Source: an uncultured Caryophanales bacterium (lineage in GTDB: Bacteria; Bacillota_I; Bacilli_A; Acholeplasmatales; Anaeroplasmataceae). From it: a stretch of DNA of 50,412 bases. Shown piece by piece: positions 32,785 through 41,340 of this stretch. The stretch spans positions 1-50,412 of the forward strand of contig CAMJOZ010000005.1 of NCBI GenBank assembly GCA_946407635.1, written 5' to 3'. Position numbers and translations under genes: made by a program. The stretch's first letter is position 1. Each line of letters begins with the position of its first letter. The notes beneath the pieces are model-generated. The model searched no databases. It was not told the origin of the DNA and saw only the letters and a list, made by a program, of their open reading frames with translations.

Positions 32785-34164
32785 TTACTTATTTATTACT
32801 TCTTTTTCGATTAAATTATCATTGATAACAACATTTTCAAAAACAATATTATCACATAAATTAAATTTAGATTCACCAGCTTTAATAAATCTAGAATCTT
32901 TAATTGTAATATCATGAATATGCTTTTGTTCTAAGCCTAAAACATCTATAACTGTTCCACATTCATAACAATTAACATTTTCTATATTAATATTTTTGAA
33001 TTCTGGAATATCTTCTAAATCATATTTTAAATCATTATCTTTAGCACCTTCAACAGTTGTAAAAACATAACCCATAGTAAATATCATTGCTTCATTAATA
33101 ATATTAGCCATTGAAATATTTTTAATAGTTATATTCTCTACTATTCCGCCACGGCCCATCGCACTTTTAAATCTAATACCAACATCAGTACCAACAAATG
33201 TACAATCTTCAATAAGTACATTATTGATACCTCTACTCATTTCTGAACCAATAACGAATCCACCATGAGCATTATATACCTTACAATCATGAATCCATAC
33301 ATTAGATGTAGGCACTTTTACACTTCTAGCTTCTTTATTTTTACCAGATTTCATACAAATACCATCATCACCAACCTCAAATGTAGAATTCTTAATTTCA
33401 CAATTTTGGCATGATTCTAAATCAATTCCATCACTATTTTGTGCAGAATATTTATTTTTTACTTTAACATTATCAACAGTTACATTAGTACATAAATTTG
33501 GATGTAGATTCCAAGCTGGAGAATTCATAAATGTGGCATCTTCAAGTAATACCTTGTCACATTTAACAATATCAACTAAAACAGGTCTATACATGTCCCA
33601 GCATAGAGATGCTTTTTCTAAAGCCTTAGGATCATCATATTTAGGTTCACCATTTATCATACCATTATAATATGTTTCAGATGGGCACCAAATCTTTGTT
33701 TCTCCTGTTTCATAAACAAATTCTGATTTTTTTAAGAATGATTTCCATTCTTTCTCAGTTAATTTAAATTTTTTAATACCTCTCCATAATTCACCAGAAC
33801 CATCAATAGTACCTTCACCTGTAATAGCTATGTTTTCTTGATTGTTGGCAGAAATAGGTGATATGCATCTAATTTTTCTATTTCCTTCATATTCAGTAAA
33901 TATTAAAGGATATTCTTCTTTTTTCTTAATAAATTTCAAATAAGCATTATTTTCTAAATGTAGATTAACATTTGATTTTAATCTAATAGGTCCAGTTAAA
34001 AACATACCATTAGGTATAATAACCATACCTCCACCATTCTTACTACATTCATCAATTGCTTTTTGAATATATATTCTATTATTAGGCTTTAAAGTACTAG
34101 CTCCAAAATCTAAAATATTATATTTAGTTTCTAAAAATGTTGGCTTTATAACCTTAATATTCAT
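32785..34164 (-). CDS. GH28 polygalacturonase-type glycoside hydrolase
   Basis: A 459-aa right-handed beta-helix enzyme of family GH28. Catalytic motifs: NSDGIDLES (NxD), GDDGICMKSG (DD), HGGFVIGSEMSRG (the G-H-G region) and RFKSAMGRGG (RxK). No signal peptide is present, so it probably works in the cytoplasm on imported pectic oligosaccharides. AAGGAGTTTTATT precedes the ATG. It lies 11 bp after the dUTPase gene. Confidence 0.9.
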   Translation of the reverse strand: MNIKVIKPTFLETKYNILDFGASTLKPNNRIYIQKAIDECSKNGGGMVIIPNGMFLTGPIRLKSNVNLHLENNAYLKFIKKKEEYPLIFTEYEGNRKIRCISPISANNQENIAITGEGTIDGSGELWRGIKKFKLTEKEWKSFLKKSEFVYETGETKIWCPSETYYNGMINGEPKYDDPKALEKASLCWDMYRPVLVDIVKCDKVLLEDATFMNSPAWNLHPNLCTNVTVDNVKVKNKYSAQNSDGIDLESCQNCEIKNSTFEVGDDGICMKSGKNKEARSVKVPTSNVWIHDCKVYNAHGGFVIGSEMSRGINNVLIEDCTFVGTDVGIRFKSAMGRGGIVENITIKNISMANIINEAMIFTMGYVFTTVEGAKDNDLKYDLEDIPEFKNINIENVNCYECGTVIDVLGLEQKHIHDITIKDSRFIKAGESKFNLCDNIVFENVVINDNLIEKEVINK

Positions 34165-34175
34165 AATAAAACTCC

Positions 34176-34685
34176 TTATTTTGTAGTAGAACCAAATCCA
34201 CCATTTCTGATAGATTTAACATCATCATCAAATGTAATACCATATTCAACAAATATTCCTTGCATAAAACCAGTTCCTTTTTTAATTTCTACTGTTTTAT
34301 TTTCATTAGAATCATTTGTTATTTTAGCAAATATATGACCTTCATTATCAGAATAATAATAATCAGAATCAATAATACCTACAGTATTATTTAATTGTAA
34401 TCTATATTTAAATCCTAATCCACTTCTTGGATATAGTTTTAAAACATAATTTTCTTCCATATATGTTCTAATACCTGTTGGTATTTTAATAGTCTCACCA
34501 GGTTTTAATACAATATCAAATGGTGCGTAAAAATCATAACCAGCACTACCCTTTGTAGCTCTTTTAGGAAGAATTAAATCATCATACATTTTTTTAATTT
34601 CTTCTTCACTTAAATTATCAAAGCTTGATTTAAATTGATCAAAAGATACAATTTCAAATCTAGCTATTCTCTTAAAATTATCCAT
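34176..34685 (-). CDS. dut: dUTP diphosphatase
   Basis: 169 aa. The five trimeric-dUTPase motifs can be read: KGSAGYDFYA (1), YPRSGLGFKY (2), NNTVGIIDSDY (3, uracil/water-binding Asp), GFMQGIF (4), RNGGFGSTTK (5). It hydrolyses dUTP to dUMP, protecting DNA and feeding dTMP synthesis. ATG 34685 is preferred: AAGGAGA is 7 nt upstream, while the in-frame ATG at 34691 is only 1 nt from it. Confidence 0.93.
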   Translation of the reverse strand: MDNFKRIARFEIVSFDQFKSSFDNLSEEEIKKMYDDLILPKRATKGSAGYDFYAPFDIVLKPGETIKIPTGIRTYMEENYVLKLYPRSGLGFKYRLQLNNTVGIIDSDYYYSDNEGHIFAKITNDSNENKTVEIKKGTGFMQGIFVEYGITFDDDVKSIRNGGFGSTTK

Positions 34686-34697
34686 AATCATTCTCCT

Positions 34698-34728
34698 TAA
34701 AAAAGGACTAGGCATTATGCCTAATCCT
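34698..34728 (-). terminator. terminator after pgi
   Basis: Minus strand AGGATTAGGCAT-A-ATGCCTAGTCCT (one G-U) plus TTTTTT, between the pgi stop and the dut ribosome binding site. It implies that dut-GH28 is a separate or attenuated unit. Confidence 0.8.
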
Positions 34729-34739
34729 ATAAGCATTTT

Positions 34740-36071
34740 TTATTTTAATTTAGCTTCAAGTTCAGCCTTCATATCTTCATATCCAGGCTTACCTAATAAA
34801 GCAAACATATTCTTTTTATAAGATTCAACACCTGGTTGATTGAATGGGTTTACACCTAAAACATAAGCAGAAACACCACAAGCAAATTCAAAGAAATAAA
34901 CCATATATCCATAAGTATAAGCTGAAATATTAGGTATAGTTACTCTGATATTAGGTACTCCACCATCAACATGGGCAATTAATGTACCATTCATAGCCAT
35001 CTTATTAACATAATCCATTGATTTTCCAGCTAAGAAATTTAAACCATCTAAATTATCATCAGTTTTATTAATCTTGATATCTTCTTCAGGAGTTTCAACA
35101 TTAATAACTGTTTCATAAATAGTTCTTTCACCTTGTTGAATCATTTGACCTAATGAGTGTAAATCAGTTGAGAATGAAGCAGATGTAATCCAAATACCTT
35201 TGCCATCTTTTCCTTCTGATTCACCAAATAATTGTTTCCACCATTCAGAGAAATAATTTAATTTAGGTTCATAATTAACAAGCATTTCAATCTTCTTACC
35301 AGAACGATATAAAGCATTTCTAATTAATGCATATTGTAAACCATCATTCTTATTGATATCTTTTTCAGCATAATCTAAATAAGCATCCTTAGCGCCTTCC
35401 ATCATCTTATCGATATCAACACCAGCCGCAGCTATAGGTAATAAACCAACTGCAGTTAAAACAGAGAATCTTCCACCAACATCATCAGGAACTACAAATT
35501 CTTCATATCCTTCTGCGTCAGATAAAGTCTTTAAAGCGCCTCTTGCTTTATCTGTTGTCGCATAAATTCTATGTTTAGCTTCATCCTTACCATATCTTTT
35601 TTCTAGATATTCTTTAAAAATTCTAAATGCGATAGCTGGTTCAGTTGTAGTACCACTTTTTGATATAACATTAATAGAAAAATCTTTATCTTTTAAATAA
35701 TCTAATAATTCAACTACATAAGTTGAAGATATTTGATTACCAACAAATATAACTTCAACACCAGGATTATTAAAATACTTTTTTAACATTTCAATTGCAC
35801 TACGTGCACCTAAATATGATCCACCAATACCAATTGCAAGTAAAACTTGTGATTGTTTTTTAATTTTATCAGCAGCTTGCTTAATTCTTAAAAATTCTTC
35901 ATGATCATAAGCTACTGGTAAATCTAACCAACCTAAATAATCATTACCTGCACCTTTTTTACTTCTTAAAACTTCATGTGCAGCTATAACTTCCTTTTCT
36001 AAATCTTTTAAAACTTTAGCATCTACAAATTGTTTTGCCTTAGAAACGTCTAATGCTAATTTTTTATTCAT
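34740..36071 (-). CDS. pgi: glucose-6-phosphate isomerase
   Basis: A 443-aa PGI interconverting glucose-6-phosphate and fructose-6-phosphate. Motifs: [31 protein letters not shown], and [10 protein letters not shown] (active-site Lys region). The 443-aa length fits the Bacillota type. ATG 36071 has AGGGGGTTTT upstream; the longer frame to 36158 is a hydrophobic upstream artefact. A TATAAT box lies ~35 bp upstream. Confidence 0.96.
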   Translation of the reverse strand: MNKKLALDVSKAKQFVDAKVLKDLEKEVIAAHEVLRSKKGAGNDYLGWLDLPVAYDHEEFLRIKQAADKIKKQSQVLLAIGIGGSYLGARSAIEMLKKYFNNPGVEVIFVGNQISSTYVVELLDYLKDKDFSINVISKSGTTTEPAIAFRIFKEYLEKRYGKDEAKHRIYATTDKARGALKTLSDAEGYEEFVVPDDVGGRFSVLTAVGLLPIAAAGVDIDKMMEGAKDAYLDYAEKDINKNDGLQYALIRNALYRSGKKIEMLVNYEPKLNYFSEWWKQLFGESEGKDGKGIWITSASFSTDLHSLGQMIQQGERTIYETVINVETPEEDIKINKTDDNLDGLNFLAGKSMDYVNKMAMNGTLIAHVDGGVPNIRVTIPNISAYTYGYMVYFFEFACGVSAYVLGVNPFNQPGVESYKKNMFALLGKPGYEDMKAELEAKLK

Positions 36072-36184
36072 ATTAAAACCCCCTAGTACTCTTATTAAAT
36101 AATTATACATTATTTTTAATAAAAAATAAACAATACAATTCAAAAGTAATAAAACCATAAATCATCCATAATTAGAACTGAATA

Positions 36185-36212
36185 AAATGAAAAGGGGATG
36201 AGTGAACATCCC
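36185..36212 (-). terminator. second terminator downstream of the surface-protein gene
   Basis: Minus strand GGGATG-TTCACT-CATCCC followed by CTTTTCATTTT, in tandem behind the terminator at 36236-36264. Confidence 0.7.
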
Positions 36213-36235
36213 ATTTTCGTATTCTTAGATATAAA

Positions 36236-36300
36236 CCAAAAAACCAGCCACATTGTGACTGATTTTTTGTGTATTTATATTTCGAAGGAAAGGGCATAAA
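36236..36300 (-). ncRNA. 3'-UTR RNA element resembling the sRNA at 40390-40479
   Basis: The 3' UTR of the surface-protein gene has, in order, a C/U-rich segment GCCCUUUCCUUCG (plus 36283-36295), UAUAAAUACAC, and terminator AAUCAGUCACA/UGUGGCUGGUU with U-tail (36236-36264). The sRNA at 40390-40479 has UUUCCUUCCCUU, UAAAAAUACGC and terminator AACCAGUCA/UGGCUGGUU in the same order. The shared segments suggest a related 3'-UTR-derived sRNA or a decoy for its targets. Confidence 0.45.
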
Positions 36301-36302
36301 TT

Positions 36303-39300
36303 CTATTTAACTAATTCTTCTTTAGTATTAAATACTTCATTTTCTTCACGATATATAATCATTAATGTCATATTTAATAATCTAACCTTACCGTTCTTTT
36401 TACCAATTACGAATACTCTAATAGGATTACCATTTGCTAAAGTCCACTTATTGAATACAAAGAATAATAAGAAATAAGCTATAACTAAACCTAGGATGAT
36501 TCCACCCATAATGCCTAAAGCTACCATCCAACCTACAAGTGTTCTATGATCATTTCTTAAACCACTATAAGTTTTTTCATCAGTTGTTAATTTATCATAA
36601 TTGATAACTAAAGTTTTTTCTTCATCTGTTAAATTGTCATAAGCAATTCTTGCAGCCTCAAGACCTTCTTCAGTTTGATCATTATATTTAACTTCCTTAA
36701 CAGCTTCAATCTTCTTATATACATCATCTACATGATAATATAAGTCGACATCATGTGCTAAAGTTTGATAATTTGTTACTAAAGCTTTAGATTCAGTACT
36801 TAATTTATCATATTCAGTTTTAGCATTATCAATCTTAGTCTTTGATTCATTAGAATATGTAACTGTACCAATATTTTTAATTAATTCTATAACATAAGAA
36901 GCTTCTTTTTGAGTTAAAACATTATAATTTGATACAGCATTCTTAGCTTTTTGAGTTAAAGCATCATAAGCTGTACGAGCAGCATCAATTAATGCTTTAA
37001 TTTCAGGTTTATATTCTACATCACCAATATTATTAATTTTACCAATAACTAAACCAGCATTAGTATAATCATTTTCAGCTTCAACTAATGTATTATAATT
37101 AGTAACTTGTGCTTTTTCTTCTTCTTTTAAGAAATCATAAGCACCACGAGCAGCATCGATTTTTTCTTTACATAGATCTGTATATTCTACATTGCCAATA
37201 TCATTTATAAATCCAATAACATCCTCAGGTTTAATTCCTATAAAACTGATATATTTATAATTACCAATGTTATCTACACCAGTTGGACTAATTTCTATTT
37301 TAGTTTCATCTTGAGTTCCATCAACATCAGTCCAGCCAATACCTTCTATTTCATTTATTACAATACCATAGATTGCGTTTGTATATCCACTTGCAATAAG
37401 AGCTCTTACATTTTCACCAATAGTTATTGTTGAACCTGAAGCTATTGCATATGATTCTGTGTTTTCGCCAGTTACTGATATAGATAAAGATCCATTTCCA
37501 ATAAATTTGATTTTAGCACTTTCGTTACCAGAATTATGAATACCACATACTGCAAAAGGTGAATCATCTTGTGTAAGAACTATTGTATTATTACCAACTA
37601 AATTAATAGTAAAAACAACTTCATCTTCACCATCATAATCATAACTAATGGCTGCAATAAAATTATCACCAATATTTACGAAATTACTATATACTTTACC
37701 AGGACCTACATACTCATAACCATTTAATGTTAATGTATTAGTATCCTTATCATAACTCCAGCCTTTACCTTGTAAATTTGAATCATTTACAACTTGACCA
37801 TCAATAATTACTGTATTTGTATGATAATAATAAATTGTTTCGAATTTACGTTCAGGAGTTAAAGTTTTAGCTATTTCTAATGATTTATAGTTACCACCAA
37901 TTGCTTTTTCATATTCTTTAGCAGTTGCTCTAACTCGTGCTATATTATCAGTAATTGCAATAACACCACATGAGCCATCTTTACCAGAACCTATTCCAGA
38001 ACCACAATTTTCAGTACTACTACAACTACTATTTGCCTCAACAAATCCACCATCGATTGTTATATCGCCACAAGCTTCTCCCATAGCACTACCGATACCT
38101 GCACCATCAGTAGCTGTAGAATTAATACGGCCACCATTAATTGTAATATTTCCTGATTGAAGGTCATTATCTAAAGAATAACCGCCACCAATACCTGCAG
38201 CATTTGTTCCACCTATTGCATTAATGTCTCCACCATTAATTACAATATTACCGCTATTTGTATTAGCATTTCCTCCAATACCTGCAGCTCCATCTCTACC
38301 AGTAGAATCTAGTATACCATCTCCATCAATAGTTAATGTGTGTCCTTGTGGTACAAATATACCTGCACCACCATTAAATCCACATATATCATTATTTCCT
38401 TTTATAATTAATGTTGCATCACCTAAACATGTAATACCAGCAAAAGATCCTTCAGTTTTAGAACCACTAATATGAATATCCTTTAATGTAACTGTTGCAT
38501 TATCAGGAATAGAAATCTTAACTAGTCTTTGCAATTCACCTATTAATATTTGTCCATCAGGAACTATATAATCAGATGTAAGAACTGAAATATCAAATAC
38601 TTCTAATGGCTTAACAATTGAAACAAATCCATTTTCATCAGAACTGCCATCAGAATTAATATTTACAATTTCATATCCTGGAGCGACCTTATTAACATCA
38701 GCTAAATAATTGGTAATTATTTCAGCAGATAATACCAAACGACAATCACTCAATTTAACATATGAATTTGTAAGATTATTTCCTATAAAACATGAACCAT
38801 TAACTCCACCTGTATCAGGCCTACTGTTTCTTATTTCAACAACTATATTTTCTGATGAAACAAGTAATGTAGGAGTTCCATGAGAACCATCTTCCATTGT
38901 TGTTGTTAGAATATTACCATTAAGATCAAATGTAAAATTCTTAGTAATATTTATATGTTCATTAGATAAATCTACATTATGTCTTAATGTTATAGTTTCT
39001 CCATCATTTAAAGCAGCAAATGCCTCTGGTAAAAATGCATATTTTGTATTACCAATTTGAGCTTCAGCATTTTCTTCAAATAACTCATTAAATGATTCTT
39101 CTGCATCTAACAATGTTTGATAATTAGTTACAGCATTCTTTTCTTCAGCACTTAATGAATCGTAACCAGCTCTGGCTTCTTTAATTTTACCTTTTGATGT
39201 AGGTGTAAATTCAACTGTGCCTATATTACCAATTAAAGTTTCTACACCAGAAGCATTTATTTTCCACTTAGCATATAAGGCATCAGCATCTTCTAATATT

Positions 39301-40304
39301 AAACTATTAACATCTGATTCAGATAATTCTGTAGAATAATTATTTCCAGTTCCATCAGCTTTTGAATTCCAACCATTAAAACTAAATAATTCTCTACTAA
39401 ATCCAGTATTAGGAGCTTGATTTGCTTCATCATAAGTTAAGTTTATTGTTCCCGAACCAACTCCGCCATTACTATTAAGACTAACAGTTTTAGTTTTAGG
39501 AGTCGCATTAAATGAACCAAAATCAACAGTCTCATTACTTATAGTTCTTGATCCAACTCTATAAATAGCACCAGAAGTATTTGCAGTTCCAGATACCAAA
39601 GCCCAATCAGTTGAAGCATTATATCCAGCTTTTAGTTCAACAAATCCATATACTGTTGATTCTTCATCAAAACCTGAACCACTTGCACTTCCAGATGTAG
39701 CTGAATCACTATTTGATAAATATGCTGATTTTATACCTGTACCTGCAGTGATTGTTACTGTTTGTTGTGGCTGATCTTCAAAAAGTGTTATTTCATGAAC
39801 CCAGAATTGGACTTGATTTATGCTAGCATACGGAGAATCTTCAGTAGCAATAAAAGTAAAAACTATTTTATCGTTAGAACTTGGAAGCTCTACATCAAAT
39901 TCTGTATTATTGTCGTTTGTAATAGCTTTAGTCGTACTGGTAGTACCCTTTGTTATTTTAAAGTCAGCATTGTAAGCTATCGAAACACTTACGCCAAGTC
40001 TAACTTTTCTAATATTATATTGCTTTGTATTATTATAAGTTATCGTAACCGTATCGCCCTTGCCTGTAACAACAAAATCAAATTCAGGCTTAGATGTATA
40101 AGATTGTGTACCTTGACTAAATGTAAAATCACCAGATGTTTTAGTACCAGATGTAATCGAACCAACATCAAGAGCATCTACTTGTTTATAACTAATTTCA
40201 GCATAAGTCTTTGTTGTCGATAATAGCATAAATGCTAATGAACAAACAAAAACAAATAAAGCAATAATAGGAAATAGAATCCTCTTTCTAAATAATTTGC
40301 TCAT
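36303..40304 (-). CDS. giant cell-surface protein, beta-helix and helical repeats, C-terminal TM
   Basis: A 1333-aa secreted protein. In order: signal peptide (1-~36, FLLST...TYAE region); an N-terminal beta-rich module; a Listeria-Bacteroides (InlB B) repeat with SFNGWNSKADGTGNNYS (about 270-345); one ~50-residue helical repeat (IGTVEFTP...YDSLSAEEKNAVTNY); a Gly/Asn-rich right-handed beta-helix (GNIVINGGDINAIGG..., AAGIGGG, GAGIGS, GSGIGSG; about 590-770); four more helical repeats (about 1010-1230); then one membrane helix (GIMGGIILGLVIAYFLLFF) and a ~55-residue cytoplasmic tail. There is no LPXTG. AAGGAGG precedes the ATG. It is likely an adhesin or glycan-binding protein. Its promoter shares a 22-bp element with the adjacent sRNA. 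Confidence 0.88.
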   Translation of the reverse strand: MSKLFRKRILFPIIALFVFVCSLAFMLLSTTKTYAEISYKQVDALDVGSITSGTKTSGDFTFSQGTQSYTSKPEFDFVVTGKGDTVTITYNNTKQYNIRKVRLGVSVSIAYNADFKITKGTTSTTKAITNDNNTEFDVELPSSNDKIVFTFIATEDSPYASINQVQFWVHEITLFEDQPQQTVTITAGTGIKSAYLSNSDSATSGSASGSGFDEESTVYGFVELKAGYNASTDWALVSGTANTSGAIYRVGSRTISNETVDFGSFNATPKTKTVSLNSNGGVGSGTINLTYDEANQAPNTGFSRELFSFNGWNSKADGTGNNYSTELSESDVNSLILEDADALYAKWKINASGVETLIGNIGTVEFTPTSKGKIKEARAGYDSLSAEEKNAVTNYQTLLDAEESFNELFEENAEAQIGNTKYAFLPEAFAALNDGETITLRHNVDLSNEHINITKNFTFDLNGNILTTTMEDGSHGTPTLLVSSENIVVEIRNSRPDTGGVNGSCFIGNNLTNSYVKLSDCRLVLSAEIITNYLADVNKVAPGYEIVNINSDGSSDENGFVSIVKPLEVFDISVLTSDYIVPDGQILIGELQRLVKISIPDNATVTLKDIHISGSKTEGSFAGITCLGDATLIIKGNNDICGFNGGAGIFVPQGHTLTIDGDGILDSTGRDGAAGIGGNANTNSGNIVINGGDINAIGGTNAAGIGGGYSLDNDLQSGNITINGGRINSTATDGAGIGSAMGEACGDITIDGGFVEANSSCSSTENCGSGIGSGKDGSCGVIAITDNIARVRATAKEYEKAIGGNYKSLEIAKTLTPERKFETIYYYHTNTVIIDGQVVNDSNLQGKGWSYDKDTNTLTLNGYEYVGPGKVYSNFVNIGDNFIAAISYDYDGEDEVVFTINLVGNNTIVLTQDDSPFAVCGIHNSGNESAKIKFIGNGSLSISVTGENTESYAIASGSTITIGENVRALIASGYTNAIYGIVINEIEGIGWTDVDGTQDETKIEISPTGVDNIGNYKYISFIGIKPEDVIGFINDIGNVEYTDLCKEKIDAARGAYDFLKEEEKAQVTNYNTLVEAENDYTNAGLVIGKINNIGDVEYKPEIKALIDAARTAYDALTQKAKNAVSNYNVLTQKEASYVIELIKNIGTVTYSNESKTKIDNAKTEYDKLSTESKALVTNYQTLAHDVDLYYHVDDVYKKIEAVKEVKYNDQTEEGLEAARIAYDNLTDEEKTLVINYDKLTTDEKTYSGLRNDHRTLVGWMVALGIMGGIILGLVIAYFLLFFVFNKWTLANGNPIRVFVIGKKNGKVRLLNMTLMIIYREENEVFNTKEELVK

Positions 40305-40356
40305 AATTAAGTTCCTCCTTAATATAAAATTAAAACACTTCGATTAACTTACAAAC

Positions 40357-40392
40357 ATTCTATCACTACTACTGCAACAAAAGTGCAACAAA
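40357..40392 (-). promoter_or_regulatory. promoter A of the surface protein with SARP-like direct repeats
   Basis: On the minus strand TGTTGCA (40384-40390), CTTT, TGTTGCA (40373-40379), 10 bp, TAGAAT (40357-40362). No good -35 is present at the expected place, as expected for an activator-dependent promoter. The heptamers repeat at an 11-bp period, the arrangement known for SARP-type regulators. Confidence 0.7.
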
Positions 40393-40479
40393 GAAAAAAC
40401 CAGCCATTTCTGACTGGTTCTTCTTAGCGTATTTTTAAGGGAAGGAAATTCAAAGAAATTACATCATTTCATGTAATCT
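40390..40479 (-). ncRNA. candidate ~90-nt sRNA upstream of the surface-protein gene
   Basis: Transcribed from promoter B (TATAAT 40486-40491), predicted start near 40479. 5' hairpin AUUACAU/AUGUAAU (40458-40477), a single-stranded C/U-rich segment UUUCCUUCCCUU (40437-40448), UAAAAAUACGC, then terminator AACCAGUCA-GAAA-UGGCUGGUU plus U-tail (40394-40419). No ORF of note. The C/U-rich segment is complementary to AAGGGAAGGAAA-like ribosome binding sites, the usual mode of Gram-positive C-rich sRNAs. A related element ends the surface-protein mRNA. Confidence 0.55.
40394..40419 (-). terminator. terminator of the candidate sRNA
   Basis: Minus strand AACCAGTCA-GAAA-TGGCTGGTT followed by TTTTC; it ends a few bases before the direct repeats of promoter A. 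Confidence 0.8.
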
Positions 40480-40485
40480 GGCCTC

Positions 40486-40521
40486 ATTATAACAAACTAA
40501 CTGCAACAAAAGTGCAACAAA
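40486..40521 (-). promoter_or_regulatory. promoter B of the candidate sRNA with SARP-like direct repeats
   Basis: On the minus strand TGTTGCA (40513-40519), CTTT, TGTTGCA (40502-40508), 10 bp, TATAAT (40486-40491). The 22 bp at 40500-40521 are identical to 40371-40392 of promoter A, and the distance to the -10 is also identical. Confidence 0.7.
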
Positions 40522-40552
40522 TAAAAAAAATGCCACAATAAATGTGACATTT
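40521..40552 (-). terminator. terminator after the response-regulator gene
   Basis: Minus strand AAATGTCACA-TTTAT-TGTGGCATTT plus T-run, overlapping the stop codon. It separates the two-component operon from promoter B. Confidence 0.8.
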
Positions 40553-41330
40553 AATCAGCATATTCATCTTCATCATTAAATAATGCCCATGAATATTGAA
40601 TCATATATTCTCCTCTATAGCTTCTGATAGCATCAGGATTATTATTTTTATATTCATATGCATCACAATCAATTTTTGTAATATCTATAAAGCATTCATT
40701 ATGTCTTTTGACAAAAACGTCTTGAGCGTCTACTTCTTTTAATGTATCTTGAATATCTGCAATTAGATTTCTTAAATATGAATTCTTATCTTCTTCCCAT
40801 AATATGGCATTAAGCTCGTTCATATTTGTAGAAGCTCCTTCTCTATCAACTAAATAAGCAAATAATTCTTTTGATTTTTGTCTTTTAAATTTTAATGGAA
40901 CACCATCTTTAAACACTTCGAAATTTCCAAAACATTTAACTTGTAATAATTTATCAGTACTTGGTTTTAATTCTTCAGTATATCTTAAGCTTTCTAATTG
41001 ATCTTTTATTTTATTTTCAGTTACAGGCTTCATTACATATCCTGAGGCATGAATATTATATGCATCTAAAGCATAATTATTATAAGCTGTAACGAATATA
41101 ATATTTATTAATGGATTAATCTTCTTTAATTTTTTAGCAAGCTGAATACCAGTTAATACAGGCATTTCAATATCTAAAAAAGCTATATCAAATTTATTTT
41201 CTATATTTTCTTCATACGCTTTTTTAGGATTTGTGTATTTAAAAAATTCTTCATTAGGCAAAACCTTTTTACAAACATTTTCTAATCTTACCAATTGTAA
41301 TTCTTCATCATCAACTAACAAGATTTTCAA
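40551..41330 (-). CDS. response regulator with SARP-type winged-helix output
   Basis: 259 aa. Receiver domain (about 1-118) with acidic DDEE, phosphorylated Asp in FLDIEMP, Thr in FVTAYN and Lys in VMKPV. The output domain (about 128-225: QVKCFGNFEVFKDGVPLKF, RQKSKELFAYLVDREG, LNAILWEE) is the winged helix of SARP/COG3947-type regulators, not LytTR. It follows the histidine kinase by 10 bp. The start is TTG at 41330 with GAGGTGAT upstream. The heptamer direct repeats just downstream are its likely targets. Confidence 0.88.
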   Translation of the reverse strand: MKILLVDDEELQLVRLENVCKKVLPNEEFFKYTNPKKAYEENIENKFDIAFLDIEMPVLTGIQLAKKLKKINPLINIIFVTAYNNYALDAYNIHASGYVMKPVTENKIKDQLESLRYTEELKPSTDKLLQVKCFGNFEVFKDGVPLKFKRQKSKELFAYLVDREGASTNMNELNAILWEEDKNSYLRNLIADIQDTLKEVDAQDVFVKRHNECFIDITKIDCDAYEYKNNNPDAIRSYRGEYMIQYSWALFNDEDEYAD

Positions 41331-41340
41331 TTAAATCACC

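Noticed and set aside
38224-38475. Plus-strand ORF inside the surface-protein gene
   Set aside because: It is a frame shadow of the Gly/Asn-rich beta-helix repeats on the other strand, without a ribosome binding site.
40551-41330. LytTR output domain in the response regulator
   Set aside because: LytS-type kinases often pair with LytTR regulators, but the output region reads as a winged helix of SARP/COG3947 type (FGNFEVFKDGVPLKF, KELFAYLVDREG).
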